The notes under the pieces: model-generated
What the model saw: only the letters and a program-made list of their open reading frames with translations
The model's database searches: none
What the model was told of the DNA's origin: nothing
Assembly (NCBI GenBank): GCA_900542795.1
Contig: UQPD01000133.1
Span: 1-7,303 of the forward strand
Reading direction: 5' to 3'
Source: an uncultured Prevotella sp.
Lineage (GTDB): Bacteria > Bacteroidota > Bacteroidia > Bacteroidales > Bacteroidaceae
DNA length: 7,303 nt
Program-made: the position numbers and the translations under genes
Shown here: in pieces, positions 1 to 5,813 of the stretch
Layout: each line of letters begins with the position of its first letter
Position numbering within the stretch: position 1 is the stretch's first letter

Positions 1-11
1 GCAAAGCAACT

Positions 12-49
12 ATCAGAATTTTAGAATTTTAAAATCAGAATTTTTAGAA
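12..49. repeat. Short AT-rich direct repeat downstream of the superoxide dismutase gene
   Basis: ATCAGAATTTTAGAA (12-26) is repeated as ATCAGAATTTTTAGAA (34-49), with the 10-bp palindrome ATTTTAAAAT (26-35) between. It begins eight bases past the stop of the minus-strand superoxide dismutase gene, so it could contribute to transcript ending, but no GC-rich stem is visible. The sequence is of low complexity, so a functional role is uncertain. Confidence 0.35.
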
Positions 50-56
50 CCACCCA

Positions 57-656
57 TTAGTAATAAAGCAGATATTCATCGTTATGCATGCGAGATTCCA
101 CTCTGTTCCAATCAATCAAGAACCAGAAGTTTTTCACATAGTCAGCTCTTCTGTTTTGATAATCCAGATAATAAGCATGTTCCCATACATCAATGCACAT
201 CAGCGGACGCATGCCTTTTCTTATGGGATTTCCCGCATTGGGTTCCGACACAATTTGCAACTGATGAGCTTCGTCAAGTGCCAACCAAACCCATCCAGAA
301 CCAAACAAACTGATAGCCGCCTGTTCAAAAGCTTCGCGGAAAGCCTCTACCGAACCAAAGCGTGCCGAAATAGCCTGTGTAAGTGCCGACGACATATTAA
401 CAGGTTGTGGAGAAAGTTGCTTGAAAAACAAAATGTGGTTCCAAGCCTGTGCCGCATTATTCAGCAGTGCACCATCAGCCTTCTGTACAATCTCTTTAAG
501 AGGCATGTCAGCAAAGGGCGTACCTTCAGCCAAACGGTTCAGGTTGTCAATGTAAGTCTGCAAGTGCTTGCCGTGGTGAAACGACAATGTTTGCGCACTC
601 ATGCGTGGTTCTAAGGCATCTTGTGCGTAGGGCAAAATTAACATGGAATGTTTCAT
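57..656 (-). CDS. sodB: Iron-type (or cambialistic) Fe/Mn superoxide dismutase
   Basis: A 199-residue cytoplasmic enzyme that converts superoxide to oxygen and hydrogen peroxide; the length is normal for the family. The N-terminal helical hairpin carries FHHGKH (ligand His27, His31, Tyr35) and NNAAQAWNH (Gln70, ligand His74). The C-terminal alpha/beta domain carries FGSGWVWL (118-125), EPNAGNP (138-144) and DVWEHAYYLDYQNRRADY, with ligands Asp156 and His160. An active-site Gln in the N-terminal domain (Gln70) together with Ala141 is the iron-type arrangement; Bacteroidales relatives are often cambialistic. The start at 656 gives a leader before LPYA of the length I remember for the Porphyromonas gingivalis enzyme; Met5 is a weaker alternative. 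The residue two before the Asp ligand is Cys154, unlike the Thr or Gly I expect there. It is divergent from kdsA across 269 bp; no clear promoter was found for it. Confidence 0.96.
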   Translation of the reverse strand: MKHSMLILPYAQDALEPRMSAQTLSFHHGKHLQTYIDNLNRLAEGTPFADMPLKEIVQKADGALLNNAAQAWNHILFFKQLSPQPVNMSSALTQAISARFGSVEAFREAFEQAAISLFGSGWVWLALDEAHQLQIVSEPNAGNPIRKGMRPLMCIDVWEHAYYLDYQNRRADYVKNFWFLIDWNRVESRMHNDEYLLYY

Positions 657-873
657 AAGGCTACTTATTTTTAGGATTATGCGAGCGTGTGCATGTGCGT
701 ATGCAAGGTTTTAAGCACATGCTCAATGGCGAATGTAGGAATAAAATAAATACCGCGCCACTTTTCTTTCATTTTTTTTGAATGATTGTATTTTGTTTTG
801 AAACATCTGCTGCCTAAAAAACCGAATAAAGAATTCATTCCCTAAGGAAAATCAAAAGTTTTTTGACTTTTGT

Positions 874-904
874 TTTGTCCTTCTCTCGGTTTGCACTAAC
901 TTCG
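874..904 (+). promoter_or_regulatory. Bacteroidota-type promoter upstream of kdsA
   Basis: TTTG at 874-877 is followed after exactly 19 bp by TAACTTCG at 897-904. This fits the Bacteroides -33 TTTG / -7 TAnnTTTG pattern with one mismatch. The -7 box ends 21 bp before the kdsA ATG at 926, implying a short A-rich leader with no Shine-Dalgarno, which is normal in this phylum. It should drive kdsA and probably kdsD. The call rests on motif and spacing alone. Confidence 0.6.
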
Positions 905-925
905 CGTTCGTAAAAAGAAAAAAAC

Positions 926-1687
926 ATGACACCGATATTTATAGCAGGACCATGCGTCATTGAATCAGCCGAATTGCTTGATACCGTAGCAGCAAAGTTG
1001 GTTGAAATTCAACAACATATAGGAATGAAGTTCTATTTCAAAGCTTCGTTCGATAAGGCAAACCGCACATCCATCCACTCGTTTAGAGGTCCTGGACTTG
1101 AAAAAGGACTTCAAATGTTAGCTGATGTGAAGAGTAAATACGGACTTCCTTTGCTTACCGATATTCACGAAAGCTATCAAGCCAAAGCTGCAGGCGAAGT
1201 GGTAGACGTGTTGCAAATACCCGCCTTCCTTTGCCGTCAAACCGACCTTTTGGTTGAGGCTGCTAAGACTGGTTGCGTAGTCAACATAAAGAAAGCCCAA
1301 TTCCTTTCGGGCGATGACATGCGTTTCCCCGTAGAAAAGTGTCGCGAAGCAGGTGCACAAGAAGTTTGGCTCACTGAGCGTGGCAATATGTTTGGCTATA
1401 ACAACCTGATTGTAGATTTTCGCAATCTGCCCCTAATGCAGCAATATGCCGACCGTGTTATAATGGACTGCACACATTCAGTGCAACGTCCAGGTGGTGC
1501 AGGAGGCACAACAGGTGGCGATCGTCAGTTTGTTCCCCAAATGGCAATGGCAGCAAAAGCTTTTGGTGCGCAAGGTTATTTCTTCGAAACCCATCCCGAT
1601 CCTGATCATGCAAAGAGCGATGGACCCAACATGCTCTATCTTGATGACCTCGAAGCACTCATCCAAAAGTTAGTAAAAGAGGATTGA
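926..1687 (+). CDS. kdsA: 3-deoxy-8-phosphooctulonate synthase (Kdo-8-phosphate synthase), metal-dependent class
   Basis: A cytoplasmic TIM-barrel enzyme that condenses D-arabinose 5-phosphate with phosphoenolpyruvate to give Kdo 8-phosphate, the committed step to the Kdo of the lipopolysaccharide core. Family motifs in order: IAGPCVIES (6-14), FKASFDKANRTS (38-49), GPGLEKGL (55-62), LTDIHE (77-82), QIPAFLCRQTDLL (97-109), NIKKAQFLS (120-128), LTERGNMFGYNNL (149-161), DCTHSVQRPGG (181-191) and ETHPDPDHAKSDGPN (221-235). Cys10, His184, Glu221 and Asp232 match, at identical spacing, the metal ligands known from the Aquifex enzyme (11, 185, 222, 233). The E. coli metal-independent class has Asn in place of that Cys, so this is predicted to be metal-dependent. 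At 253 residues it lacks part of the N-terminal extension of the E. coli protein. The next gene, kdsD, starts 57 bp downstream and supplies its sugar substrate. Confidence 0.96.
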   Translation: MTPIFIAGPCVIESAELLDTVAAKLVEIQQHIGMKFYFKASFDKANRTSIHSFRGPGLEKGLQMLADVKSKYGLPLLTDIHESYQAKAAGEVVDVLQIPAFLCRQTDLLVEAAKTGCVVNIKKAQFLSGDDMRFPVEKCREAGAQEVWLTERGNMFGYNNLIVDFRNLPLMQQYADRVIMDCTHSVQRPGGAGGTTGGDRQFVPQMAMAAKAFGAQGYFFETHPDPDHAKSDGPNMLYLDDLEALIQKLVKED

Positions 1688-1744
1688 TATAACTAATCAT
1701 ACAAAACAGCTCTCACAAAAAAAAAGAACTGCACATCTTATATT

Positions 1745-2695
1745 ATGAGTAAATGGACAGAAACAGCCATCAAATGTATTGAGGACGAAGCCAAAGCCCT
1801 GCTCGAACTCATCCCCAACATTGACGGTGATTTTGATAAAACAGTAGAACTGATACTCAACTGCAAAGGCAAACTGGTAGTAACGGGTGTTGGTAAGAGC
1901 GGACACATAGGTGCCAAGATAGCTGCCACATTGTCGTCAACAGGAACTCCGAGCTTCTTTATCAATCCGCTCGATGTGTTTCATGGCGACTTAGGTGTTA
2001 TTCAGCACGATGATGTAGTGTTAGCAATTTCAAACTCAGGTCAAACCGATGAGTTGTTACGCTTCTTGCCCTATCTGCTTGAAAATAACATCCCCGTTAT
2101 AGGCATGAGTGGTAATCCCCATTCCCTTTTGGCAGAATATGCCACAGCTCACCTCAATGCAGCCGTAAGTCACGAAGCTTGTCCTTTAGGTTTGGCACCC
2201 ACCTCGTCAACCACAGCCGCTTTAGCTTTGGGCGATGCTTTGGCATGTGCCTTGATGGAAGCTCGCAACTTCAAGGCATCCGACTTTGCACAATACCATC
2301 CCGGTGGCACATTAGGCAAGCGTTTGTTAACCAAGGCACGCGATGTGATGCGTACTGAGGATTTACCAACCATACCTCCCACCATGAAGTTGGGCGAAGC
2401 TGTTATTCACATGAGCAATGGGCGTTTAGGCTTGTGCGTAGCCGTAGAGAACGATCGTGTTGCAGGCATTATTACCGATGGCGATATACGTCGTGCTATG
2501 GAAAATTCGCAAGATAATTTCTTCCAACTCACAGTAGCCGACATTATGACACGCACCCCTAAGGAAGTATCGCCCGACACCAAGATTACACAGATTGAAA
2601 AAATATTGCATCAACACAAAATTCACTCCGTCTTGGTAGTAGACGAGCATAAACACTTGTTAGGGGTGGTCGACTCGTTTAGCACAATGATTTAA
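1745..2695 (+). CDS. kdsD: D-arabinose-5-phosphate isomerase (SIS domain plus two CBS domains)
   Basis: This enzyme interconverts D-ribulose 5-phosphate and D-arabinose 5-phosphate, the first step of Kdo synthesis, in the cytoplasm. The 316 residues hold an N-terminal SIS sugar-phosphate isomerase domain (about 30-165: VVTGVGKSGHIGAKIA, FHGDLG, ISNSGQTDEL, SHEACPLGLAPTSSTTA), the linker motif YHPGGTLGKRLL (184-195), and two CBS domains (about 198-258 with VMR and GIITDGDIRR, and 265-316 with IMTRTPKEV and LLGVVDSFSTMI). Lys51, Glu103, Glu144 and His185 fall at a constant offset of eight from the E. coli KdsD residues reported as catalytic (59, 111, 152, 193). The architecture is shared with GutQ and KpsF; adjacency to kdsA favours KdsD. 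It is probably co-transcribed with kdsA, since I see no terminator in the 57-bp gap, only a run of nine A. Confidence 0.94.
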   Translation: MSKWTETAIKCIEDEAKALLELIPNIDGDFDKTVELILNCKGKLVVTGVGKSGHIGAKIAATLSSTGTPSFFINPLDVFHGDLGVIQHDDVVLAISNSGQTDELLRFLPYLLENNIPVIGMSGNPHSLLAEYATAHLNAAVSHEACPLGLAPTSSTTAALALGDALACALMEARNFKASDFAQYHPGGTLGKRLLTKARDVMRTEDLPTIPPTMKLGEAVIHMSNGRLGLCVAVENDRVAGIITDGDIRRAMENSQDNFFQLTVADIMTRTPKEVSPDTKITQIEKILHQHKIHSVLVVDEHKHLLGVVDSFSTMI

Positions 2696-2705
2696 AGGGG
2701 CTACT

Positions 2706-2747
2706 CCTTATATATATAAGGGAAAACATTCCTATATATATAAAGAA
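2706..2747. repeat. Two tandem TA-rich near-palindromes after kdsD
   Basis: CCTTATATATATAAGG (2706-2721) is a perfect 16-bp palindrome. A second, imperfect copy, TTCCTATATATATAAAGAA (2729-2747), lies about 25 bp further on. They begin 10 bp past the kdsD stop. They could be weak transcript-end hairpins, a protein-binding dyad, or simple TA-repeat DNA that offers many TA targets for the transposon family seen nearby. The palindromes are seen; the role is inferred. Confidence 0.5.
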
Positions 2748-2760
2748 GTGTCATCCTATA

Positions 2761-2948
2761 AGTAGGTATTCAAAATTAGTTTATATTGAATTGTCGTATT
2801 GTTTTGTTTCTACAGTTGTCTTGAAGAAGGAGCGTAGCGAGCTACGTGACTGATGAAAGGCAGCTGTAGGGGCAAAAGAATGCGGCAAGGCAATATGAAA
2901 CTGAAAAAAACTGGTATTGATAGTATAAAATAATTTTGAATACCTACT
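2761..2948. mobile_element. 188-bp MITE-like foldback element with IS630-type ends and TA flanks
   Basis: The first 18 bases AGTAGGTATTCAAAATTA (2761-2778) are exactly inverted at 2931-2948; the terminal inverted repeat extends to 25 bp with 24 matches. TA lies immediately outside both ends (2759-2760 and 2949-2950), as expected for IS630/Tc1/mariner-type insertion. No open reading frame of note is present. The left terminus matches the right terminus of the IS at 4696-5811 at 23 of 26 positions, while the right terminus shares TTTATACTA with the IS left end, so both ends correspond with consistent polarity. The interior does not look like the IS interior, so it is not a simple internal deletion. 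Inside, arms 2783-2822 and 2857-2896 fold back on each other around a smaller hairpin (2833-2846). It is inserted between kdsD and the hairpin at 2951-3012. Confidence 0.82.
2783..2896 (+). other. Long RNA-type stem-loop inside the MITE
   Basis: Arms 2783-2822 and 2857-2896 are each 40 nt and align without gaps. Read as plus-strand RNA they give 30 Watson-Crick pairs, 7 G-U wobbles and 3 mismatches. The 34-nt apical region holds a second stem, CGTAG (2833-2837) with CTACG (2842-2846), closing a CGAG tetraloop. All seven C/T differences have T on the left arm and G on the right arm, so they stay paired only in plus-strand RNA. The fold is read directly; whether it is transcribed or functional is unknown. 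Confidence 0.55.
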
Positions 2949-2950
2949 TA

Positions 2951-3012
2951 AAATAAAGCGGGCAAGCAGGTGTTTCGAAATCCTTTGAAATACCTACTTG
3001 CCGCGTTTTATT
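2951..3012. terminator. Strong hairpin, probable bidirectional terminator between kdsD and the cls-like gene
   Basis: The stem GGCAAGCAGGTGTTTC (2961-2976) pairs with GAAATACCTACTTGCC (2987-3002) around a 10-nt loop: 15 of 16 pairs including one G-U. An A-rich tract precedes it (AAATAAA, 2951-2957) and a T-rich tract follows (TTTTATT, 3006-3012), which is the layout of a bidirectional intrinsic terminator. It ends 22 bp before the next start codon. The MITE lies between kdsD and this hairpin, so kdsD transcripts may run through the MITE. Alternatively it could be a leader structure of the downstream gene, or a degenerate relative of the MITE end, since its right arm contains AATACCTACTT as the MITE end does. 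Confidence 0.55.
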
Positions 3013-3034
3013 AAAAAACTATTCGATGATTTAA

Positions 3035-4438
3035 ATGCATCCATACAGTTCATTACCTGCCGCCTTGCGGCATATATTTGCATTCTTAATTGTCATATTC
3101 TTGAGCCATTTTATCTATTTGCCAGCGTTGGCACAGAAGTGTCGACCCACAAAGCACAGCGATTCTGACATAGTAAGCTTTTTGCAAGAAGACTTCGGTG
3201 TAAAGTTTACAGGCAACAACCGTCTTGTGGTGTTTAAGACCGGAAAGGAGAAGTTCGACGATCTTCTCCCCGCTTTGCGTGCAGCCAAACAGAGCATACA
3301 TCTTGAATATTTCAATTTCCGCAACGACTCCATTTCCAAAGAACTCTTTGCCATTTTAGTACACAAGGCAGCCGAAGGTGTAAAGATACGTGCTCTTTTC
3401 GATGGTTTTGGCAACAGTTCAAATAACCGTCCGTTGCGTGCGCGTCATCTCGATAGTTTGCGTGCGCGAGGTGTAGAAATCTATGAGTTCGATCCCATTC
3501 GTTTCCCTTGGATAAACCACGTCTTTCATCGTGACCATCGCAAAATCGTAGTGATAGATGGCGTAATAGCCTACACGGGAGGTATGAATGTGGCAGACTA
3601 TTATATTACGGGCAAACCAGAGTTTGGTGAGTGGCGCGACATACACACCCGTGTTGAAGGCGATGTAGTAGGAGAGTTGCAAAAAGTGTTCATCAACTTT
3701 TGGAATCGTGTAACGCATCAAGACGTGCATGGTCCCGAATACTATCCAGGCGGACGTGATGCACGCAAGGACTTTGGCATGCTCAAGCAAGACACCACAC
3801 CCACAGCAGGAAGCAAAACGATAGGTGTGGTTAATAGAGCCCCCAAAGAAAGTCCGCGCATCATTCACGACACCTTTGTTCATGCCATCGAGCATGCCCA
3901 AGAGCAAATATTGATAATCAATCCCTATTTCACCTTGTGTCGTCACATCAAGCGAGCCCTTAAAAAAGCAGCACGTCGTGGTGTCGATGTACAAATCATG
4001 GTATCGCAAAAGAGCGACATCCCCGTCACGCCACGTGTAGTAGAGTATAATGCCCACAAACTCATGAAGGCAGGTGCCAAGATGTATTTCTTTACAGGAG
4101 GATTTCATCACAGCAAAATCATGATGGTCGATAGTCTCTACTCATTTGTTGGTTCAGCCAATCTCAACAGTCGTAGCTTGTCGTTCGACTATGAGTGCAA
4201 CATGCTTGTCGCCGATCAATACACCACCGCTCAGTTGCAAAACATCTTCTTTCACGACCGTGACACCCGTTGTTTCCTACTAACACCAGAGATGTGGCAG
4301 CATTGGGGACGTTGGAAAAAGACCAAAGGTTGGCTCTTCCACTTCCTCAGTCCTTTTGTGAAATGCGATAAAAAAGAAGGAGACAATAGCGGACTTGGCG
4401 ACTTTGTGATGCACGAGGTCGATGAAACGCGTGCATAA
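3035..4438 (+). CDS. cls: Cardiolipin synthase-like phospholipase D superfamily protein
   Basis: A 467-residue protein with two HKD half-sites. The first is HRKIVVID (His168, Lys170, Asp175) followed by GVIAYTGGMN; the second is HSKIMMVD (His359, Lys361, Asp366) followed by FVGSANLNSRS. This duplicated phosphatidyltransferase layout, with EYFNFRND near 91 and INPYFT near 295, matches bacterial cardiolipin synthases, which make cardiolipin from phosphatidylglycerol at the inner membrane. The C-terminal FHFLSPFVK resembles the usual Cls ending. The N-terminus has one hydrophobic segment (about 12-32) ending LPALAQKC, which could be a membrane anchor or a cleavable signal peptide; ClsA-type enzymes usually have two membrane helices. 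No Shine-Dalgarno or clear promoter is visible; a TAATTTTG -7-like box lies in the MITE right end at 2931-2938. A general secreted phospholipase D-type enzyme remains possible. Confidence 0.85.
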   Translation: MHPYSSLPAALRHIFAFLIVIFLSHFIYLPALAQKCRPTKHSDSDIVSFLQEDFGVKFTGNNRLVVFKTGKEKFDDLLPALRAAKQSIHLEYFNFRNDSISKELFAILVHKAAEGVKIRALFDGFGNSSNNRPLRARHLDSLRARGVEIYEFDPIRFPWINHVFHRDHRKIVVIDGVIAYTGGMNVADYYITGKPEFGEWRDIHTRVEGDVVGELQKVFINFWNRVTHQDVHGPEYYPGGRDARKDFGMLKQDTTPTAGSKTIGVVNRAPKESPRIIHDTFVHAIEHAQEQILIINPYFTLCRHIKRALKKAARRGVDVQIMVSQKSDIPVTPRVVEYNAHKLMKAGAKMYFFTGGFHHSKIMMVDSLYSFVGSANLNSRSLSFDYECNMLVADQYTTAQLQNIFFHDRDTRCFLLTPEMWQHWGRWKKTKGWLFHFLSPFVKCDKKEGDNSGLGDFVMHEVDETRA

Positions 4439-4441
4439 TCC

Positions 4442-4665
4442 TGGACATTTTTGATTCATTGATGGACATTTTGACTAAAATAAAAAAGTCATTCATCCCC
4501 CATTCAAGAATGATTTATGACCATTTCCAAGCGCGAAGCGCAAAAACATTTATGGGATTTTATGTCTCATTGATGGGAATTTTTGACCAAAAGAAAACAG
4601 TCATTCATGACAAGAATAATTTTTGTCTCATTCATGGACATTTATGACCAAAAGAAAAAGTTTTG
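4442..4665. repeat. Degenerate direct repeats between the cls-like gene and the IS
   Basis: A core CATTGATGG/CATTCATGG followed by an A/T-rich stretch and TGAC(C/T)AAAA recurs at 4457, 4568 and 4629, with a partial TGGACATTTTTGA at 4442. The second and third copies are 61 bp apart; the first and second are 111 bp apart because of about 50 extra bases that contain the small hairpin GCGC-GAA-GCGC (4531-4541). AGTCATTCAT follows the core in the first two copies. Inverted TCATTC (4489-4494) and GAATGA (4508-4513) could form a weak transcript-end hairpin. This region of about 240 bp holds no convincing gene; the 62-codon reading frame across it (4459-4647) is best explained by the repeats. Confidence 0.6.
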
Positions 4666-4680
4666 CATTCAATAGCTTGT

Positions 4681-4695
4681 AATACTTAATACTTA
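4681..4695. repeat. Heptad repeat array, left part, interrupted by the IS
   Basis: Two tandem AATACTT units (4681-4694) plus the A at 4695, preceded by AATAGCTTGT (4671-4680). Joined to the right flank of the IS after removing the IS and one TA, the array continues in perfect 7-bp register. Read on the minus strand the units are AAGTATT followed by ACAAGCTATT, the same boundary motif as the array at 7215-7303. Confidence 0.75.
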
Positions 4696-4720
4696 AGTAA
4701 GTCGTAAGAATTAGTTTATA
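4696..4720. repeat. IS left terminal inverted repeat
   Basis: It matches the right terminal repeat at 19 of 25 positions. It ends directly at the transposase stop codon (4721-4723), so the element has no spare sequence at this end. Confidence 0.8.
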
Positions 4721-5742
4721 CTAAGCTGCATGTTGTATAAAATTAATTACGAGTTCAGAACCGATAGCGGCTAAAGCTCGATTTGTAGCGTAAAATAAGG
4801 ATTCCGTGGAAAAATAATCCATGGGTCTGAGCCATTTGCCCTTAAGAATTCGCCACAACGTCTCAGCAATATTCAGATGAGGACTATATGGCGGCAGAAA
4901 GAAAAGAAACAAATCACGCTTCTCCCATATCGGGCGAAGTTCTTTCATGAGTTTACATCTGTGTACGCTTGCATTATCAAGCACTACAAATGTTTTCTTG
5001 CGGATACGCAGCGACATTTTGTCAAGAAAATCAGCAATCTTTTCAGCCGTCATGTTCTCCATAGTGCAGAACCCTTCATATTGGTTGTGACGATCAATCA
5101 TTCCGAAGATGTTGAGTCTGGGACCTCTTTCTGAAGGAATATACACATCCTCTCCACGAAACTGCCAACCATAAGGAACATAACCCTCCGTGCAGATATG
5201 ACTTTCATCCCCATAGTAAAGGTCTATGAGGCCAGCGATTGACTGTTGCTCGAGTTCTTGCAGCTTCTCGGTCTTATACGCATAGAGCTGCGGCGAAGGC
5301 TTACCCTTTGGACGTTTTCTTATACGTCTATATCTCGCGCCAATGCGGATAAAAAAGCCCTGAAGGTACTCTCGCTAGCTTTTTTGCCAGATGCTTGTTG
5401 CCAGGCTTCCTTTGCCTTCATTACGCTCTGTCTGTCGTTTTCGATGGCAATACGTACGGCATCCTCATCAGAGTTGTCCATTATGGGCTTGCGACCTCGT
5501 CCAGGGCGTGTCTCTAGACCTTTAATGCCTTCGGTCTCGAATCGCTTCACCCAAGAATTTACGGATATATGTGTCTGTTCTGTCTGCACTCCAACTTCTT
5601 TAGAGGTTAAGCCTTTGGCTTTTAGGAGAATTGTGCGACAGCGCATACGATATGCGTGGCTCTTGCCTTGACGAAATCCTTCTTCCAATTGTAAACGTTG
5701 CTCGTCTGTCAGTTGTATAACTTTAATTTTTGCGATTGTCAT
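4721..5742 (-). CDS. IS630-family transposase, two frames joined by a probable -1 frameshift
   Basis: The DDE transposase that cuts and joins the element at TA. The upstream frame (5742 to 5320, 140 residues) has the helix-turn-helix region (GLTSKEVGVQTEQTHISVNSWVKRF, given here only as residues 44-68) and the basic linker ETRPGRGRKP (77-86). The downstream frame is open from just upstream of 5350 to the TAG at 4721 and has no ATG; its first candidate is a GTG at 5146, which would omit the first catalytic Asp. Joining the frames at TTTTTTA (5356 to 5350) gives a 340-residue protein, with FRAFL running into IRIGARYRRIRKRPKGKPSP, then Asp179 in YYGDES, Asp256 in VVLDNASVHR and Glu294 in PPYSPHLNIAETLW; 37 residues separate the second Asp from the Glu. 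That is a full-length IS630 transposase with an intact catalytic triad. A one-base mutation in the T run is the alternative explanation. Confidence 0.88.
5350..5356 (-). promoter_or_regulatory. Putative -1 ribosomal frameshift site T TTT TTA in the transposase
   Basis: In the upstream frame the codons are GCT TTT TTA, forming an X XXY YYZ heptamer (T TTT TTA). A slip of -1 here joins residue 131 (Leu) directly to the frame carrying all three catalytic residues. The upstream frame stops only 30 bases further on. A short inverted repeat GACGT/ACGTC flanks that stop but lies about 21 nt downstream, rather far for a standard stimulatory structure. Confidence 0.6.
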
Positions 5743-5764
5743 AGATGCTTCGGTTTATAATGCA

Positions 5765-5796
5765 CAAATCTACGCAAAATTCTCGATATAAACTAA
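5765..5796 (-). promoter_or_regulatory. Probable transposase promoter in the IS right end
   Basis: On the minus strand TTAG (5796-5793) is followed after 20 bp by TAGATTTG (5772-5765), an exact match to the Bacteroides TAnnTTTG -7 box with three of four bases of the -33 TTTG. The -7 box ends 22 bp before the transposase ATG at 5742. The -33 part lies inside the terminal inverted repeat, so transposase bound to the end could repress its own gene. Confidence 0.5.
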
Positions 5797-5811
5797 TTTT
5801 CAACATCTACT
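5787..5811. repeat. IS right terminal inverted repeat
   Basis: Read inward from 5811, it pairs with the left repeat at 4696-4720. Extended by one base, it matches the left end of the MITE at 2761 at 23 of 26 positions. Confidence 0.8.
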
Positions 5812-5813
5812 TA

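Larger units (their letters stand above)
4696..5811 (-). mobile_element. Complete IS630-family insertion sequence, 1116 bp
   Basis: The ends are AGTAAGTCGTAAGAATTAG (left, from 4696) and, inverted, AGTAGATGTTGAAAATTAG (right, from 5811 inward). They form about 25 bp of imperfect inverted repeat with 19 matches, including a shared AATTAGTTTATA. TA flanks both ends (4694-4695 and 5812-5813), the IS630/Tc1/mariner target duplication. Removing the element with one TA rebuilds a continuous heptad array, which independently fixes both boundaries. It encodes one transposase in two frames on the minus strand (4721-5742). The closest named IS cannot be given without a database search. The insertion separates the acyltransferase gene (start 5835) from its former upstream region. 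Confidence 0.9.

Noticed and set aside
84..614. A 176-codon plus-strand frame opposite the superoxide dismutase gene
   Set aside because: It is the antisense shadow of a strongly supported enzyme and shows no domain features.
719..760. A possible promoter for the superoxide dismutase gene (minus-strand TACATTCG near 736)
   Set aside because: The -7-like box has one mismatch and no TTTG lies 19-21 bp upstream on that strand, so it is not supported enough to list.
3419..4111. A 230-codon minus-strand frame inside the cls-like gene
   Set aside because: It is antisense to a gene with both HKD motifs; the translation has no recognisable family features.
4459..4647. A 62-codon plus-strand reading frame after the cls-like gene
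   Set aside because: It spans the degenerate direct repeats, has no recognisable domain and repeats its own composition. It is explained by repeat DNA lacking stops.
5146..5146. Independent translation of the second transposase frame from a GTG at 5146
   Set aside because: That product would lack the first catalytic Asp (in YYGDES) encoded upstream in the same open frame; frame fusion explains the sequence better.
5246..5671. A 141-codon plus-strand frame inside the IS
   Set aside because: It is the shadow of the transposase helix-turn-helix frame; IS630 elements do not encode such a protein.
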